DNA of 64,000 nucleotides from Nageia nagi (Eukaryota; Pinophyta). A program made the translations under genes and the position numbers. The stretch's first letter is position 1. Each line of letters begins with the position of its first letter. The stretch covers positions 41,044,001 to 41,108,000 of the forward strand of contig JBITNC010000001.1 of NCBI GenBank assembly GCA_050084985.1, written 5' to 3'. The notes beneath the pieces were generated by a model. It did no database searches, was not told the origin of the DNA, and saw only the letters and a program-made list of their open reading frames with translations. Shown here one piece after another: positions 1 to 11,710 of this stretch.

Positions 1-1245
1 TTTTTGTAGCTCAAAGATGGAAATTTTTTTAACTTGATGTCAAGATTGCATTTCTCAATGGTGACTTAGATGTGGAAATCTTTATGAATCAACCAAAAGG
101 GTTTATTATGAAAAGAAAATAGTCCTTTGTGTGCAAGCTAAAGAAGTCATTGTATGGACTTAAGCAAGCACCTTGAGCCTAGTATAGAAAGATTTTAAGG
201 TACTTTGTAGACATTAATTTCTCCAAGTGTTTTTTTAACTCTGATCTATATGTGTTCAGTCAAGGGAAAAACATGGTCTTGATTCTCTTTTATGTGAATG
301 ATCTTCTAATAACTAAGAATAATGATGAAATCATTTAATAGTGCATATCCAAACTTAAGGTAACATTTTAAATGATTGATCTTGGTCTCTTGCACTACTA
401 TCTTAGAATGCAAATGTATCAATGCAAGGATTGTACTTCAATTAATCTAAGTATATATTAGACATCTTGTAGAAGTTTGGAATGGAGTGTAGATATACTA
501 CAATCCTAGTATCTCTTAGAATCATTATTTCTCTTAGCTCCAACTCTCAATGAGGTGATGCTACAGCTTACATGCAATTAATTGGTATTATTTTGTATTT
601 AACTATAAATAAGCTAGATATTACCTTTATAGTGAATATTATGGCACTATTCATGTAGAAACCTTATGTTGAGCACCTCAATGTTGTTAAGCAAATCTTG
701 AGGTATGTTGCAGGGACTAAGGATCTTGTTCTCAAGTATTTCAAGTTGCCCTCATTTATTTTCTCTAGATTCTTAGATTTTAACTATGGGGGAGATAAAG
801 ATGATAGGAAATTAACCTCTACATATGTGTTTAGCATTGGTTTAGGTGCTATCTCTTGGGCTTCCAAGAAGCAACCTACTATTTCTCTTTTCATCATAGA
901 AGTTGAATACCATGTCTATTGTAGCCCAAGATGCCATTTGGCTAAGACATCTTTTGAAAGAAATTGGGTATAAGTAAGATGGCTTGTCTTTGATTTCTTC
1001 ATATAATTAGTTGACTATTTTTTTGGTTAAGAATCTTGTGTTCCATCAGATAACAAAACATGTGGAAATACATGCTCATTTTATCAAGGAGAAGGTTTTT
1101 GATGGCATCATATGCATAGAGTATTGTCCATCCACGTTGAACTCCATTGATTTGTTCACTAAGCCCCTTCTAGAAGCTTAGTTTTGTAAGCTTAGGGATG
1201 CTATTAGGTTGGTGAAGTTACCCTTAAGGGGAAGTGAAGTTTGAA
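1..1245 (+). pseudogene. Copia pol remnant: RT end and RNase H
   Basis: Frames with stops encode the C-terminal half of a copia reverse transcriptase followed by RNase H. Visible RT blocks are FLNGDLDVEIFMNQ (about 50-95) and CKLKKSLYGLKQAP (about 134-175). The catalytic box at about 289-303 reads YVND instead of YVDD, so an essential Asp codon is changed. The RNase H domain is the open stretch 698-973, with NYGGDKDDRK and GAISWASKKQ. The polyprotein probably ended near 1245 with KLPLRGSEV, because copies B and F end with similar residues at the same place. The N-terminal domains are off the left edge. Confidence 0.85.
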
Positions 1246-2056
1246 TTCTTATGTTGAATTCATATTTATGATGACAACTTCACCCCTAGTAGGATTTTAT
1301 GTTGTATAGTGTTGATTTTGTTGTATAACTTCATGGTAAGTTTGCTCTACATGAGAAACTTGTATAAAATTTTAAAATTCAAAAGATTGGCCAATCTAGC
1401 ATTATTTAGTTATCCATGTGTAAGGAACTCTTATGTCTCTTTTGGTACTATTCAGTTATCCATATGTGAGAGAATCTTATGTGCATTCTCTATTATGGTA
1501 AATCTAGTACTGTTTAGTTATCCATATGTGAGAAACTCTTATGTGTCTTTTGGCACTATTTAGTTATCCATATGTGAGGAACTCATATGTGCATGCTCTA
1601 TTTTGTAATGATAATCAACACATGTCTTATATATAGTAAGTGACTATGATTTTTTGGCATGGCATCTTCATGATGACTTATAGTGCACCATTGATTAGTT
1701 CATGCTGGCATTTATCTTATTCATCTATCCTTGTTGAGATGAATATGTTGCATCTAACTAATCTTGTTATTTGAGCTAGTTATGACTTGCAGGTTTCTTT
1801 GAGATTGAAAGTTACTTACCTCAAGTATGCAAGCTCTTAGAGACTCTTTATGACTTTCAATTGGATGATTACTTCATGTACATTGAAACTAGTTATGGTT
1901 AATGATTGTGTTTGACAAAGTAGTGAGTCTCAAACTAGATCTTTCTTACTTCACAAATATGTAAAAAGTTCTCATCTCTATTGTATCTGTTTGGAGAAGA
2001 ACTCTCTTACTTTCTCTCTTTCTTCTCTCTTATTCACTTTATACCAATATTGCATT
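1246..2056 (+). other. Non-coding 3' region of copia A0
   Basis: About 0.8 kb lies between the end of pol and the polypurine tract. I see no gene in it; the short open frame at 1309-1563 is produced by repeated sequence. Homologous regions follow pol in copies B (7977-8697) and F (45323-46224), so this long 3' untranslated segment is a constant part of the family. Confidence 0.7.
1408..1608 (+). repeat. Tandem repeats in the copia 3' region
   Basis: The core AGTTATCCATATGTGAG recurs with starts near 1408, 1454, 1516 and 1562. The spacings are 46, 62 and 46 bp, which means two copies of a 108-bp higher-order unit. Related repeats sit in the same place in copy F (45720-46115) and copy B (8460-8610). 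Confidence 0.75.
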
Positions 2057-2065
2057 AAGGGGGAG
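2057..2065 (+). other. Polypurine tract of copia A0
   Basis: AAGGGGGAG lies directly before the LTR start. Identical or near-identical tracts precede the LTRs of F (45311-45322, reverse strand) and B (7964-7976, reverse strand). It would prime plus-strand DNA synthesis. Confidence 0.8.
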
Positions 2066-2557
2066 TGTTAAAATGTATAATGCATTATTGTAAAGGTTTT
2101 GTAATAATATTCTATGTAAATTCACTAATACTTAAGGGTATCATTTGATACCTTAAGTATTTAAGTGAATATGATAATGTAACTTGTTTTACACTCCATG
2201 TCATGAGCATGCCCCTTGGATAAAAGGATGTGCATGTCATGCTTTTATACATTAGATAAAAGGGTGATCTAAAGAGGGATTTTGGCCTATAAATAAAAGG
2301 CTCCCTCTTTGTGATCACACACCAATTTGTGGAGTAAAGTTATGCTATAGAAAAGTGCATAGGAGTTGAGATTAGGAGGATTGTAAGAGAGTTGTATTTG
2401 TGATTGAAGTAAAGATATAGTTAGTGGATGTACTCCTAGTTGGAGGAACCACTTACATCTTGTGTTATCTTTGTGAGATTGCTTTGTGAGTTAGATGTGT
2501 TTTGTGATCTTTCATATGATCTTGAGAGTTTAAAATTGCTTATGTTATAGTTCAATT
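2066..2557 (+). mobile_element. 3' LTR of copia A0
   Basis: It begins TGTTAAAATGTATAATGCAT directly after the polypurine tract and aligns along its length with the 5' LTR of element A (38196-38774). The match fades near 2557, where element A has the last bases ATTCTCTCA. The true right edge may therefore differ by some tens of bases. A TATA box lies at 2288-2295. Confidence 0.8.
2288..2295 (+). promoter_or_regulatory. TATA box in copia A0 LTR
   Basis: TATAAATA lies about 220 bp into the LTR, followed by AAAGGCTCCCTC. The same block is at 38495-38502 in element A and, reversed, at 7731-7738 in element B. Its conservation in three LTRs supports it as the core promoter of the family. Confidence 0.65.
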
Positions 2558-5380
2558 GGGAATTGGATCGCATCAAGGATGTGGTTTATTGTTATGGTTT
2601 CCTTATATGGAAAGATCTTAGTAGTTTGTATTTCTATACATAAGGCATTTTTAAGACTTTTATCTTCTTGTTGTTTCTTTTTTCATTTTAGTGTAGGGAT
2701 TTTGTTTTGGGATTCAAAGGAGGGTTCTATGGTAGAAACAAGTTCCTAATTTGATTGCTAGGATAAGTGCAAAGCTATATAGTTCACACCAGAGATAAAG
2801 ATTAATTCTTTTACTCAACAAAGGGTGTTAGAGCACATTAAGGATGTGTATCAAATGGATTCCATCTTGGGAATAGATTGAGAAGAATTAATTGGTTTCA
2901 AAAATGGCATTCAAGTTTATTTCCTTATGTACCTACTAGAGGGAGAGGGATGCTTTGTGGTTCTTATTCATGGAAGTGAATAGATTTGTCACTCAACATA
3001 GGGTGTTGAAGTATATCAGGTATGTGAATCTATTATCTTATGATCTCTCATGGAAATGGAATTATGAATATTCCCTTGAAATTTGGCTAAGAAATTTGAA
3101 GGAAAATTGCGATTTGAAAGAAACCTATAGTGAATTGAATGCAACACTTGAAATAAAAATTGTAAGGAACATTTTACTATGCTTTTTTGAGAATGTGAAT
3201 GTGTGTCTTAGGTTTTATATGACTCCTAGAAATGGGTACCTGAAGGAGGATTCAATTATTGGGTAGGTTTTTATATTGCTTTGGACATATTTGAAATGAC
3301 CAAAATTTTGAGGGAATATTATGAGCAATCTTTTGAAATTCAAATTTTATTGTACTATTAAGTAGTTTCTTAGCTATCATTTACTAAATAGTTATGATTA
3401 TCAAATAGGGTAGTTTGATTGTAGTAAATGTCAAGTAACAAAAGTTTGATCATTGATCAAATATCCTTTTGGATGAAATGTAAAGGCTATGGATCCTCAA
3501 AATCTAACCCCTCTAACTTTAAGAAAAAATATTGCTTAAAATATATATTTATCATGTATTTAAATCTCTTCTTAGAAATTGACGGGATGTAATTATTTTT
3601 AGGTGTTAAAAAAATAAGTGTATTAGTTTTGAACAAAAATATGTGGTTAAAATTAAAGTATGAAATTTTATACCTTAGAAATTATTTAATGAGGCAATTT
3701 TGCATATCCTTATAAATCATTCCAATAAAAGATAGATTTCTTGTAGCATTGCATGAAGTATAGGAGTTAAAAGGGATAATGTGTGTGTTGCATTATTTAT
3801 TTTGCTTGTGTCATGCATGTAGATGAATATTAGGACATAAAGGTTGTTCTAATCCATTCCATCTACCCAAGCTACCATTCCATGATGACTTTCAAGAGGA
3901 TGGGATGTCAATATTTAGATTATATAAGAACTTAGAGAAGAGGATTGGAATACTATATTATGATAAATTTGAATACTTATGATTATGAAAATATGATGTA
4001 TCAACAAATGTATTTGAAAATGGTTGAAAAACTATTCATGTATCATGAATAAGATAGGTTTATTAAGTTACTTGATTTTGCACATATTGATGGAAAATAT
4101 TCAATTCTTTTGTATTGTACATGGAATTGTATTTATTTTGATAAATTATGCATTTTCCTTGAATCGTGTGTGGATAAAGAAACCCTAATTAATGATGAAA
4201 ATGTTATTGAAGATGTAAATGGATATAGTTAAATTGTTTTGGAAATTATTATTGTTACTTTACTTTCTATAGATATGCATATGATGAGATGTGTAGAAAA
4301 TTAACTTCCTCACCTAAAAGTCTCATGCTTGGAAAAATAATTGAGGTTGAGAAAGGAAATAAATGAATAAGAATAAGATAGATTAATATCTATATACATG
4401 GATGATAAATTAAATCATTATGGGATGTTTTATTGATGGGATTAATGTTTTGAAAACTTAGGTTTAAAAACCTAGAAAACCCATTTGGTATGGCATATGT
4501 TCCAACTTAGAGAGTATAATTATCAAAGTGAGATTATGCTTAAATAAAAAACAAAATCTTTCCCAAGGTTTGAATGAAATTAGAAGTTTTAAATTATCGT
4601 GATATGAAAGTGGTTTGAAATACATGTTATGCATATAAAACCACTAGGAAATCACTATATTCAAGAAAAGGGTCTTGGTTGCAAGTTATATAAAGCAATC
4701 CTTGGAAGAACATAGAAGGGAGATCCGTGTGATATTATTTAAAAAGTTAATGTTAAATAATGGGGAATGATATTTTTCTATGAAGAGATCTAGATTGATG
4801 ATTGGTGTAACCTAGAATCGTTATCTGCAACAAAATGTTTATGATTTATATCTCAAATGATTCTTAAGTAACTTCAAATACATTTGGAATTTAATGTTTG
4901 ATTTTAAACTTGGAAAAAAAATTATACTCACCTTTCGAGAAAACAAGGGATGTCTATTAAAGTAGTAATATTTCTTGAGTACATAAGATAAGGGTGTTGT
5001 TTACCAACTTAGGTTCTATTTCTAGTTTATTAAATATTACTAGCAAGCTTTTGACATGTGTTTGTTTCTTAAATATGGAAAACTTTACCGATTACCTTTT
5101 ATTTTGTAGTCATCATAATATCCATGGAATTACTTTTCTTCATTTTTTTTATTTTCTTTTTCATGAATAAGGATTTCCAAAATATGATTTTCAATTCGTT
5201 AACCACCTAGTAGTACCCATTTTTTAAGTTTTCATTGTTAGTTTTTTTTTTTTTTTTCTTACTTGAATCTTTATAGAGAGCTATTCAAACACAATTTAAT
5301 TTTCGAATAACTCCCTACCTAATAATGGTAGTGGATATTTTCATTATTAGGATTTTTTTATTTTATTTTTAGTTTCCTCT
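2558..5380. other. AT-rich spacer, no recognised gene
   Basis: About 2.8 kb of AT-rich sequence with no coding family I can recognise. One open frame (2955-3266, +, 103 codons) has no motif and no repeated homologue in the window. A run of T lies at about 5240-5257. Since gypsy element E ends near 5380 on the minus strand, part of this spacer could hold its 3' untranslated region and decayed 3' LTR, but I could not match it to a second LTR copy. Confidence 0.5.
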
Positions 5381-7461
5381 ACCATCTAGGCAAGGGGTAT
5401 ATTTCTTCAATAGATAGTCATTGAAATATCCCTAGCGAATATGATCATCTAATGTTGCCAAGCAAACTATCCCTTATCCTTTAATACATTTGATAATGAA
5501 TGGTCCTAACAAATGGATCTTTAACTTCTCCAATTTATGTTTATACTAACTATCATATAACAATACTTGGTATCCAACATTAAAACATTTCTTTTTTATG
5601 GGGTAATCATGCCATATTGTTTGGCAATTCTTCTCTTGGAGTTGATTATATATCACCATTTGTCACTTCTCATATAACTAGTCTATTATAAAAACAACTT
5701 CATTTTAAGGATGGTTTGTAATCAAATATGGTATTTATGACTATATAAAAAGAAGTTACTTGGAACTCCATTGGTAATGTGGCATTTAGTTCATAAGCCA
5801 ATTCATAAGGTGTTCTTTTGTGAATAATTTATATGTGGTTTCATATGCCCATATAATAGTTACAAGTTTATCTTCCCAATCATTTCAAACTAAATTAATA
5901 ATCTTTGTATGCTCTATAATTTTGTTGATAACTCATACTACTCTATTTTCTTGAGGGTGGTATAGAAAATATATCCCATGTTGAATCATGAACTTGTAAA
6001 GGAGTTCCTTAGTAGTGTGATTGATAAAATGTTTCCCATGGAGATATAGATCCACTAAATTCAATTACCCCTTTTGCAAATAAAAATATTGATAGAACTA
6101 CTTGTAAGAGTAATTCATCCCTTGTTGATGGCTTTCCTATTCACTAACAAACATCTTAAATTTTATCAAATGTGTGGGTGTTAGAGTGGAGAGAAGGGTA
6201 TCATAGATTAGATTGCATAATTTTTTTACTTAACAGTTCATCATAAAAATATCCTCTTGCAATGCCTTCATGGCCCTCCCTAGGGTTATCTTGGTGTTCA
6301 TGTTTTAAAATTACCCTTTTAAGTACTTTTTCCATACTCATATTATGAAGTTTTTCAAAAATCATAATGTAAGGCATTAATTTAATTAATAGTTTTCTTT
6401 TATCTTTTGATGTATATTCCTAGGTAAATATACTTATTGTAAGTAGTGCAACTATTTCCTATAATTTATTAGGAATTACCTCAATTCGGAACAAATAAGC
6501 CCTTATTAGGTCATCATCAATTTTCAAGTATCATCATTATCTATTCTAGAGATCATATCCGATATATTTTTAAGGTTGTCAGGCTTAATGATAATTTTAA
6601 CCCAAAATTCTTGGAAAAGAAGGAACCATCGATAAATTCATCCCTACATTATTGATTTATTAATTAGGTATCTTAGGCCTTCATGATTGGTAAATAATAC
6701 AAATGTAATCACCAATAAGTAATATGGAAATTTTTATAATCCTTAGATCATCACTAGTGCTTCTTATTCTATCACTAAATTATTCTTCTTAGTTGTCATC
6801 ATATTCTTGCTAGTAAAATAGATTGGATGATCTTTGTTATCGTCATGAGGTTGGATGAGTAAAACTCCAATTGTTATGAAAATAACATCAATATATATGT
6901 GGAATTCCTTTATCCAATATAAAAAAAAGTATTGGGACCTTAAATAGCTTTATTTTTAGTAATTTAAAATTCTTTTGACATTATAGTGACCAATAGAACT
7001 ATCAATTCTTTTTTATCAAATCATTAATTGAGGAAGCTAATATTGCATAGTTTTTTTATGAAATTTTTATAGTATCTTATTGAACCTAAGAATATTTTAA
7101 CTTCATTTACTCTTATTGATAATGGAATATTTAGTAGGAATACTACTTTTACTAGATCAACCATCAATCCCTGTTTGCATATAATGTATCACAATAATAT
7201 GCTATATGGAGTGGTGAATAAATATTTCTTCAATTTCAATGTAATTTGTAATTATTGACATATTTCAAATATTATAATTAAGGCTTAGATATAATTTTTT
7301 AGCATGTTGAACACAATCTAATCGTCAAGGTACACCTATAAGTAAATATGACTAAAGTCTTTGAAAGTGTTAACCATGGTTTAAGAGAATACAACTAGTG
7401 CATTTTTAAGTCAGAATGATATCACATTATACATGTATAATCCCTACTCAGTGATGAAATT
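5381..7461 (-). pseudogene. Ty3/gypsy element E: RT C-part, RNase H and integrase remnant
   Basis: Read on the minus strand from 7461 down, broken frames give RT, RNase H-like and integrase blocks in Ty3/gypsy order. Just left of the copia B insertion is ITE-GLYMYN followed by LKNA. The catalytic box VYLDD is at about 7320-7335. After it comes a GLMVDLVKV block. RNase H-type residues (DHPIYFTSKNM) lie near 6790-6850. Integrase residues (INHTTKELLYKFM, YHPQEN) lie near 5940-6060, and the tail (KEHLMNWLMN-type and LGPFIIK) lies at 5480-5850. The glutamate position after YHPQ falls at a stop. The rest of RT continues at 32700, beyond the nested copia B. Confidence 0.8.
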
Positions 7462-7963
7462 TGAAAGATGAAACCTCCTACAACTAAGATCACCTTGGAG
7501 TGTTCTTCTTACTTCAAATAACAACTCAAGAGATAATCACTCAAAGATAAAATCATGTATAGTGGTTCCTCTCAAGGTGAGAGTACTCCACTCTAAGAAA
7601 TATTCTATTACTTCTCAAGCTCACAAAGAAATTCTCTTACAATATTAAAATTCTCTCCTCCTACCAATTTATACTTTAAGAGCATAACAATCCTTTAAAC
7701 TCAAGTGAAGAAGGCTTAAGGAAGGCCTTCTATTTATAGGAGAAAATATATGCACATGGGATGTGCATCCTTATGTCCATGAGATGGCCATGAGGTTGAG
7801 TGGAGGAGAGAATATTAAATTCACTAAATACTAAAAAGGTATTTAAGATACTTTTAAGTATTTAAATGAGTTTAATTATAGGGTTACATTAGGAGAAGAT
7901 TTATAATTATTTTAGATACTTCTAAAGAATAATATTGACAACAGAGCATTATTTATTCTAATA
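7462..7963 (-). mobile_element. 3' LTR of copia B
   Basis: About 500 bp, matching 32203-32699 throughout. On the plus strand it runs from TGAAAGATGAAACC to ATTTATTCTAATA, so one terminal base has changed (expected CA). Its inner side touches the polypurine tract at 7964-7976. Its outer side touches gypsy E. A TATA box lies at 7731-7738. Confidence 0.88.
7731..7738 (-). promoter_or_regulatory. TATA box in copia B 3' LTR
   Basis: TATAAATA on the minus strand, followed by GAAGGCC, matches the core promoter block of the A and A0 LTRs. The partner LTR at about 32487-32500 has a mutated version, so only one of the two LTRs keeps a clean TATA. Confidence 0.6.
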
Positions 7964-7976
7964 CTCCACCTTAATG
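7964..7976 (-). other. Polypurine tract of copia B
   Basis: The minus-strand sequence ATTAAGGTGGAG abuts the 3' LTR. It differs by one or two bases from the AAGGGGGAG tract of A0 and F and lies in the same position. Confidence 0.65.
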
Positions 7977-8697
7977 CAATATTGGGTTAGAGAGAAGAGA
8001 AGATAGAAAGAAAGTGTAAAAGAGTTCTCCTCCATAAGAAATACAATTGGAGATGAGAACTTTACATCTTGAGAAGTAATACAATCTATCCAAGACTCAA
8101 CTACATAACCATGTAAACAAATAATTTATAATACATTAATAATAAACTATAAATGGTTTCAATGTACAAGTAGTAGTCATTCAATAATATGTTGACATGA
8201 TGACCCTCCATGATCTTGCATACCCGAAGTAAGTAACCTATAATTTCTAGAAGAAACTTGCAAGCTACAAGCAACTTATACACAAGATCAGTTAGATGTA
8301 TCAAATATTCATATCAACATAAGATAAATGAATCAAATAATACCATCCATAAACTGATAAAATGGTGCACTATAAGTCATCACAAAGATGCCAAGAAAAC
8401 TCATAATCAACTATTGTATAAGAAACACATGTGTTGATTATCATTAAAAAAATAGGATATACATCCAATCATGCACATACTAATCCTTCACACATGAATA
8501 ACTAAATAGTGCAAGAACTATATGAACAAGTTCATCTCATGTGGATAACTAAGCAATACCAACATGCACATACTAGTTCCTCATACATGGAGAACCAAAA
8601 AAATAAAAGTGTACACAAAGATCAACACTATATAGCCAAAATATCCTTGTAGTAGTGAAGTTATCATAATAAAAAAATGAATTAAATAATAATTCAA
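7977..8697 (-). other. Non-coding 3' region of copia B
   Basis: Counterpart of 1246-2056. It contains repeats based on CACATGGATAACTA-type sequence at about 8460-8610. The minus-strand open frame at 8101-8304 shows no family motif and I treat it as non-coding. Confidence 0.6.
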
Positions 8698-10370
8698 ATT
8701 CCACTCCCCTTTGAGAGTAACTTAACTATATTAAGAGCCCTAAAGCTTATCAAACTGAATGTCAGAAAGGGGTTGGTGAGCAAATCAATGGAGTTTTTGT
8801 TCGATGGACAACATTGAATCTACAAGGTGCCATCCAAAACTTTCTCCTTGATTGAATGGGCTTGGATTTTGACATGCTTTTTTTTTGATGAAACATAAGA
8901 TTCTTGACCAAAGCAATGGCTGACTAATTATCTTAAGATATCAAGGATGGGTCAACCTGCTCATACCCAATTTCATTTAGAATATGCTTGAGCCAAATTA
9001 CTTCATGGGTTGCAATAATCATTTATATATATTTTACTTCTATGGTGGATAAAGTGACTATAGGTTATTTCTTAGAAGACCAAGAGATAGCACCTGATCT
9101 AATATTAAACACATAGGAAGAAGTGGATTTCCTATCATCTCTGTCACCTCCATAGTTAGAATTAGAGAACCTTAAGAGAACAAAAGATGACAACTTGGTA
9201 AACTTGAGGGTAATATACTTTGTGCCTACAATGTACCTTAAAATTTTATTAGTAGTATGAAAATGCTCAATGTAAGGCTTATGCATAAACCTTGCCATCA
9301 GATTTACTGCATAGGCAATATCTGACCTATAGATAGTCAAATAAAGAAGAGTACCAATAAGCTACCTATACTTTGTAGCATCTACAAATTGAGAGTTTAA
9401 GCTAGTCTCAAGCTTGATTCCAAGAAAAATAGGAATATCCACAAGATTATACCCTTTCATTCCAAACTTATACAAAATATTTGAGATATATTTGGAATGG
9501 CTAAGGTAGGTACAAGCATTACATTGATATACTTACATACTAAGGTAGTAGTACAAGAGACCAATATCATTCATCTCATATTCTACCTTAAGTTTGGTTA
9601 TGCATTCATTTATGATCATCATATTATTTCTTATGATCAAAAGATCATCCACGTAGAGAAGAATTAATACCAAATCTTTTTCTTCATTGAGTACATAAAG
9701 ATATGAATCTGAGTAGTATTTGAAGAAAATAAGAGTTTCATAATACCCCAAAATCTTTTTGTACCATGCTCTGGGTGCTTACTTAATTGCATACAAAGAC
9801 TTCTTTAGCTTGCACATATGGGACTCATTTCCTTGCACAACAAACCTTTTTAGCTGATTCATAAAGATTTCAACATCTAAGTCACCATTAAGAAATGCAC
9901 TCTTTACGTCAAGTTGAAGTACCATCCAACCTTGATCTACTAAAAGGGAAAATATCAATATGATTATATCCATATTTACTACTAGGGAAAAAGATTCCTC
10001 ATAATAAACTCTATACTTTTGAGTGACCCTTAACAACCAATATTACCTTATATTTCTCAATCTCTCCCTCTAAATTGTACTTGATCTTATAAATCCACTT
10101 TTTTCCAAATACATTTTTTGAGGATGAGTCTAGAACTAAATCCCAAGTTCCATTTTTCATAAGCATCTCATATTCCAACTTCATAGCATCCATCCAACAA
10201 GCATGTTTATATGCCTCCTTAAAGGTCAAAGGTTCATTATGATGGTTGATTTTAGCAAGGAGAGACTTATTCAAGGTCATGCTCCTATTTATCCTATAAG
10301 TTGGAGAATTTTGCTCTTGAGGTGACTTATCTAAAGAGATGTCTAACCGCTTAAGAATTTTCAATGAGTC
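8698..10370 (-). pseudogene. Copia B reverse transcriptase and RNase H
   Basis: On the minus strand the fragments run from the N-terminal RT block (KKWIYKIKYNLEGEIEKYK, in the open stretch 10011-10364) through FLNGDLDVEIFMNQ and CKLKKSLYAIK (9779-10036). The catalytic box LLYVDDLLII lies near 9643-9656. RNase H follows (LMARFMHKPYIEHF, NSNYGGDRDDRKS, GAISWSSKK, 9065-9340). YVDD is intact here, unlike in A0. Several stops and shifts separate the fragments, so no active enzyme is encoded. Pol ends near 8698, next to the non-coding 3' region. Confidence 0.88.
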
Positions 10371-10603
10371 TTCAAAAACTTCACTTGAATAAGAGCCATT
10401 AGGAACCTAATTGAACTTGACATCCCTTGAAATAAAAACTACTTTTATTGAAGGAGATTAGATCCTATACCCTCCACTTAAGAATTTTCAATGAGTCTTC
10501 AAACACTTCACTTGAAGAAGAGCCATTAGGAACCTCATTGAACTTGACATCCCTTGAAATAAAAACTACTTTTATTGAAGGAGATTAGAGCCTATACCCT
10601 CTA
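10350..10603 (-). repeat. 127-bp tandem duplication in copia B integrase-RT linker
   Basis: The sequence TTAAGAATTTTCAATGAGTC recurs at 10351 and 10478. The two 127-bp copies differ at only a few positions. The duplication lies in the spacer between the integrase tail and RT, and the homologous copies A and F have one copy there. Confidence 0.85.
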
Positions 10604-11400
10604 TGTTGATTTTCATATCCCATAAAGATGCATTTTTCTAACTTATTATTCAACTTCTTCCTTTTCTCAGAAATTATGAAGGAAAAGGCTTCACATATAA
10701 AGAACCTTAGATGAGAAATATCAAGTTTCTTTCATGTCCATGACTTTTATGAATTTTTCCCTTCAACTACTTTTGTGGAACACCTATTCAAGGTATAAAT
10801 AGAAGTGCTAATAGATTCACCCAATAAAAACTTAAAAAGATTTCCCATCATGCATCTAGCCACATCCATTATGGTCTTATTCTTCCTATCTATTTGTGAA
10901 GTATAAAGGATAGTAAATTAGCTTTTGATCTCATGTTTTGCACAAAATTCATTGAACTCATTACTTACATATTCACCCCCATTATCTTACCTTAACATAT
11001 TAATCTTCATATTGGTTTTATTTTCAACTAAGGCTATGAACTCCTTGAACATATCAAAGGTTTGATTTTTATGCTCTAGTAGATACCCAAAAGTCATCCT
11101 ACTAAAGTCATCAATAAAACTAAGAACATAATACACTCCTATAAGAGATTTAGTTTGAAAAATACTCATCAAATATAAGTGAATCAATTGGAAAGGTTGA
11201 GATTCCCTAGTTGCCTTATCCTTCTCAATTTTTTTCCTTTTCATCTTCCTTAAGATGCAATTTTCACAAGGTGAATGGAGGGTGAAATAGGAGGCAATCT
11301 TTTCACAAGATCTTGATCCTTCATGAGTTGAATACTCTTGTGGTTTAGTAGGCCTAAATTTTTATGCTAAAGGTTGCCTTTAGAATAAGCATTTAATACA
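10604..11400 (-). pseudogene. Copia B integrase remnant
   Basis: The minus-strand stretch 10987-11244 encodes the integrase core blocks YYVLSFIDDFSRMTFGYLLE and FIALVENKTNMKINMLR. At the position of the first catalytic Asp the copy reads LIHLYLMSIF, so that residue is missing. The second block continues past a stop as DNGGEY. Further upstream at about 11270-11400 are remains of the pre-integrase zinc-binding segment. The integrase tail, with KKRNK-like residues, lies near 10620-10680. Stops break the frame throughout. Confidence 0.8.
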
Positions 11401-11539
11401 AGGCATAACTTAGTAGGCACTTAATCAACTATGTAAAGATCATTCTTAATTGTTCCTTTTATCAAAGTGACAAACCCTTTACTTAAACTCCAAGAGTTTA
11501 AATTAAACTCAAAGGTATATCCCTTCCTTGAAATTTGAA

Positions 11540-11710
11540 TAACTAACAAAAGATTCATCCCTAACTTAGGCACAAAATCACATTTTCAATCACCTTCCCA
11601 TGCATCAAGATGCTTCCACTCCCTAGAAATTCTAGAATAAAGTTATCTCCTATTACTAATGCATCCTTCCTATGTTTGTGAAAGTTTTCAAATTTATTCC
11701 TTTCAAAGCT
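11540..11710 (-). pseudogene. Copia B protease, downstream half
   Basis: Residues FERNKFENFHKHRKDALVIG match the protease of element A at 42058-42110 (FEKKKFENFHKYRKDAIVIG). The part upstream of this, with the catalytic DSG box, is separated by element C and resumes at about 18002. Roughly ten bases of the expected copia sequence are missing between the two sides. Confidence 0.8.

Larger units (their letters stand above)
1..2557 (+). mobile_element. Ty1/copia element A0, 3' part (RT, RNase H, 3' region, 3' LTR)
   Basis: The window opens inside the pol gene of a copia-type LTR retrotransposon. Going downstream there is a reverse transcriptase end, RNase H, a non-coding 3' region of about 0.8 kb with tandem repeats, a polypurine tract (AAGGGGGAG, 2057-2065) and an LTR that starts with TGTTA at 2066. 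The same order and closely similar sequence recur in copies A (38196-44830), B (7462-32699) and F (44831-48258), so this is one local superfamily. The 5' half lies outside the window. Many in-frame stops show the copy is dead. Confidence 0.88.

Noticed and set aside
1309-1563. Open frame of 84 codons on the plus strand
   Set aside because: It runs through the tandem repeats of the copia 3' region, and the repeated peptide only reflects repeated DNA.
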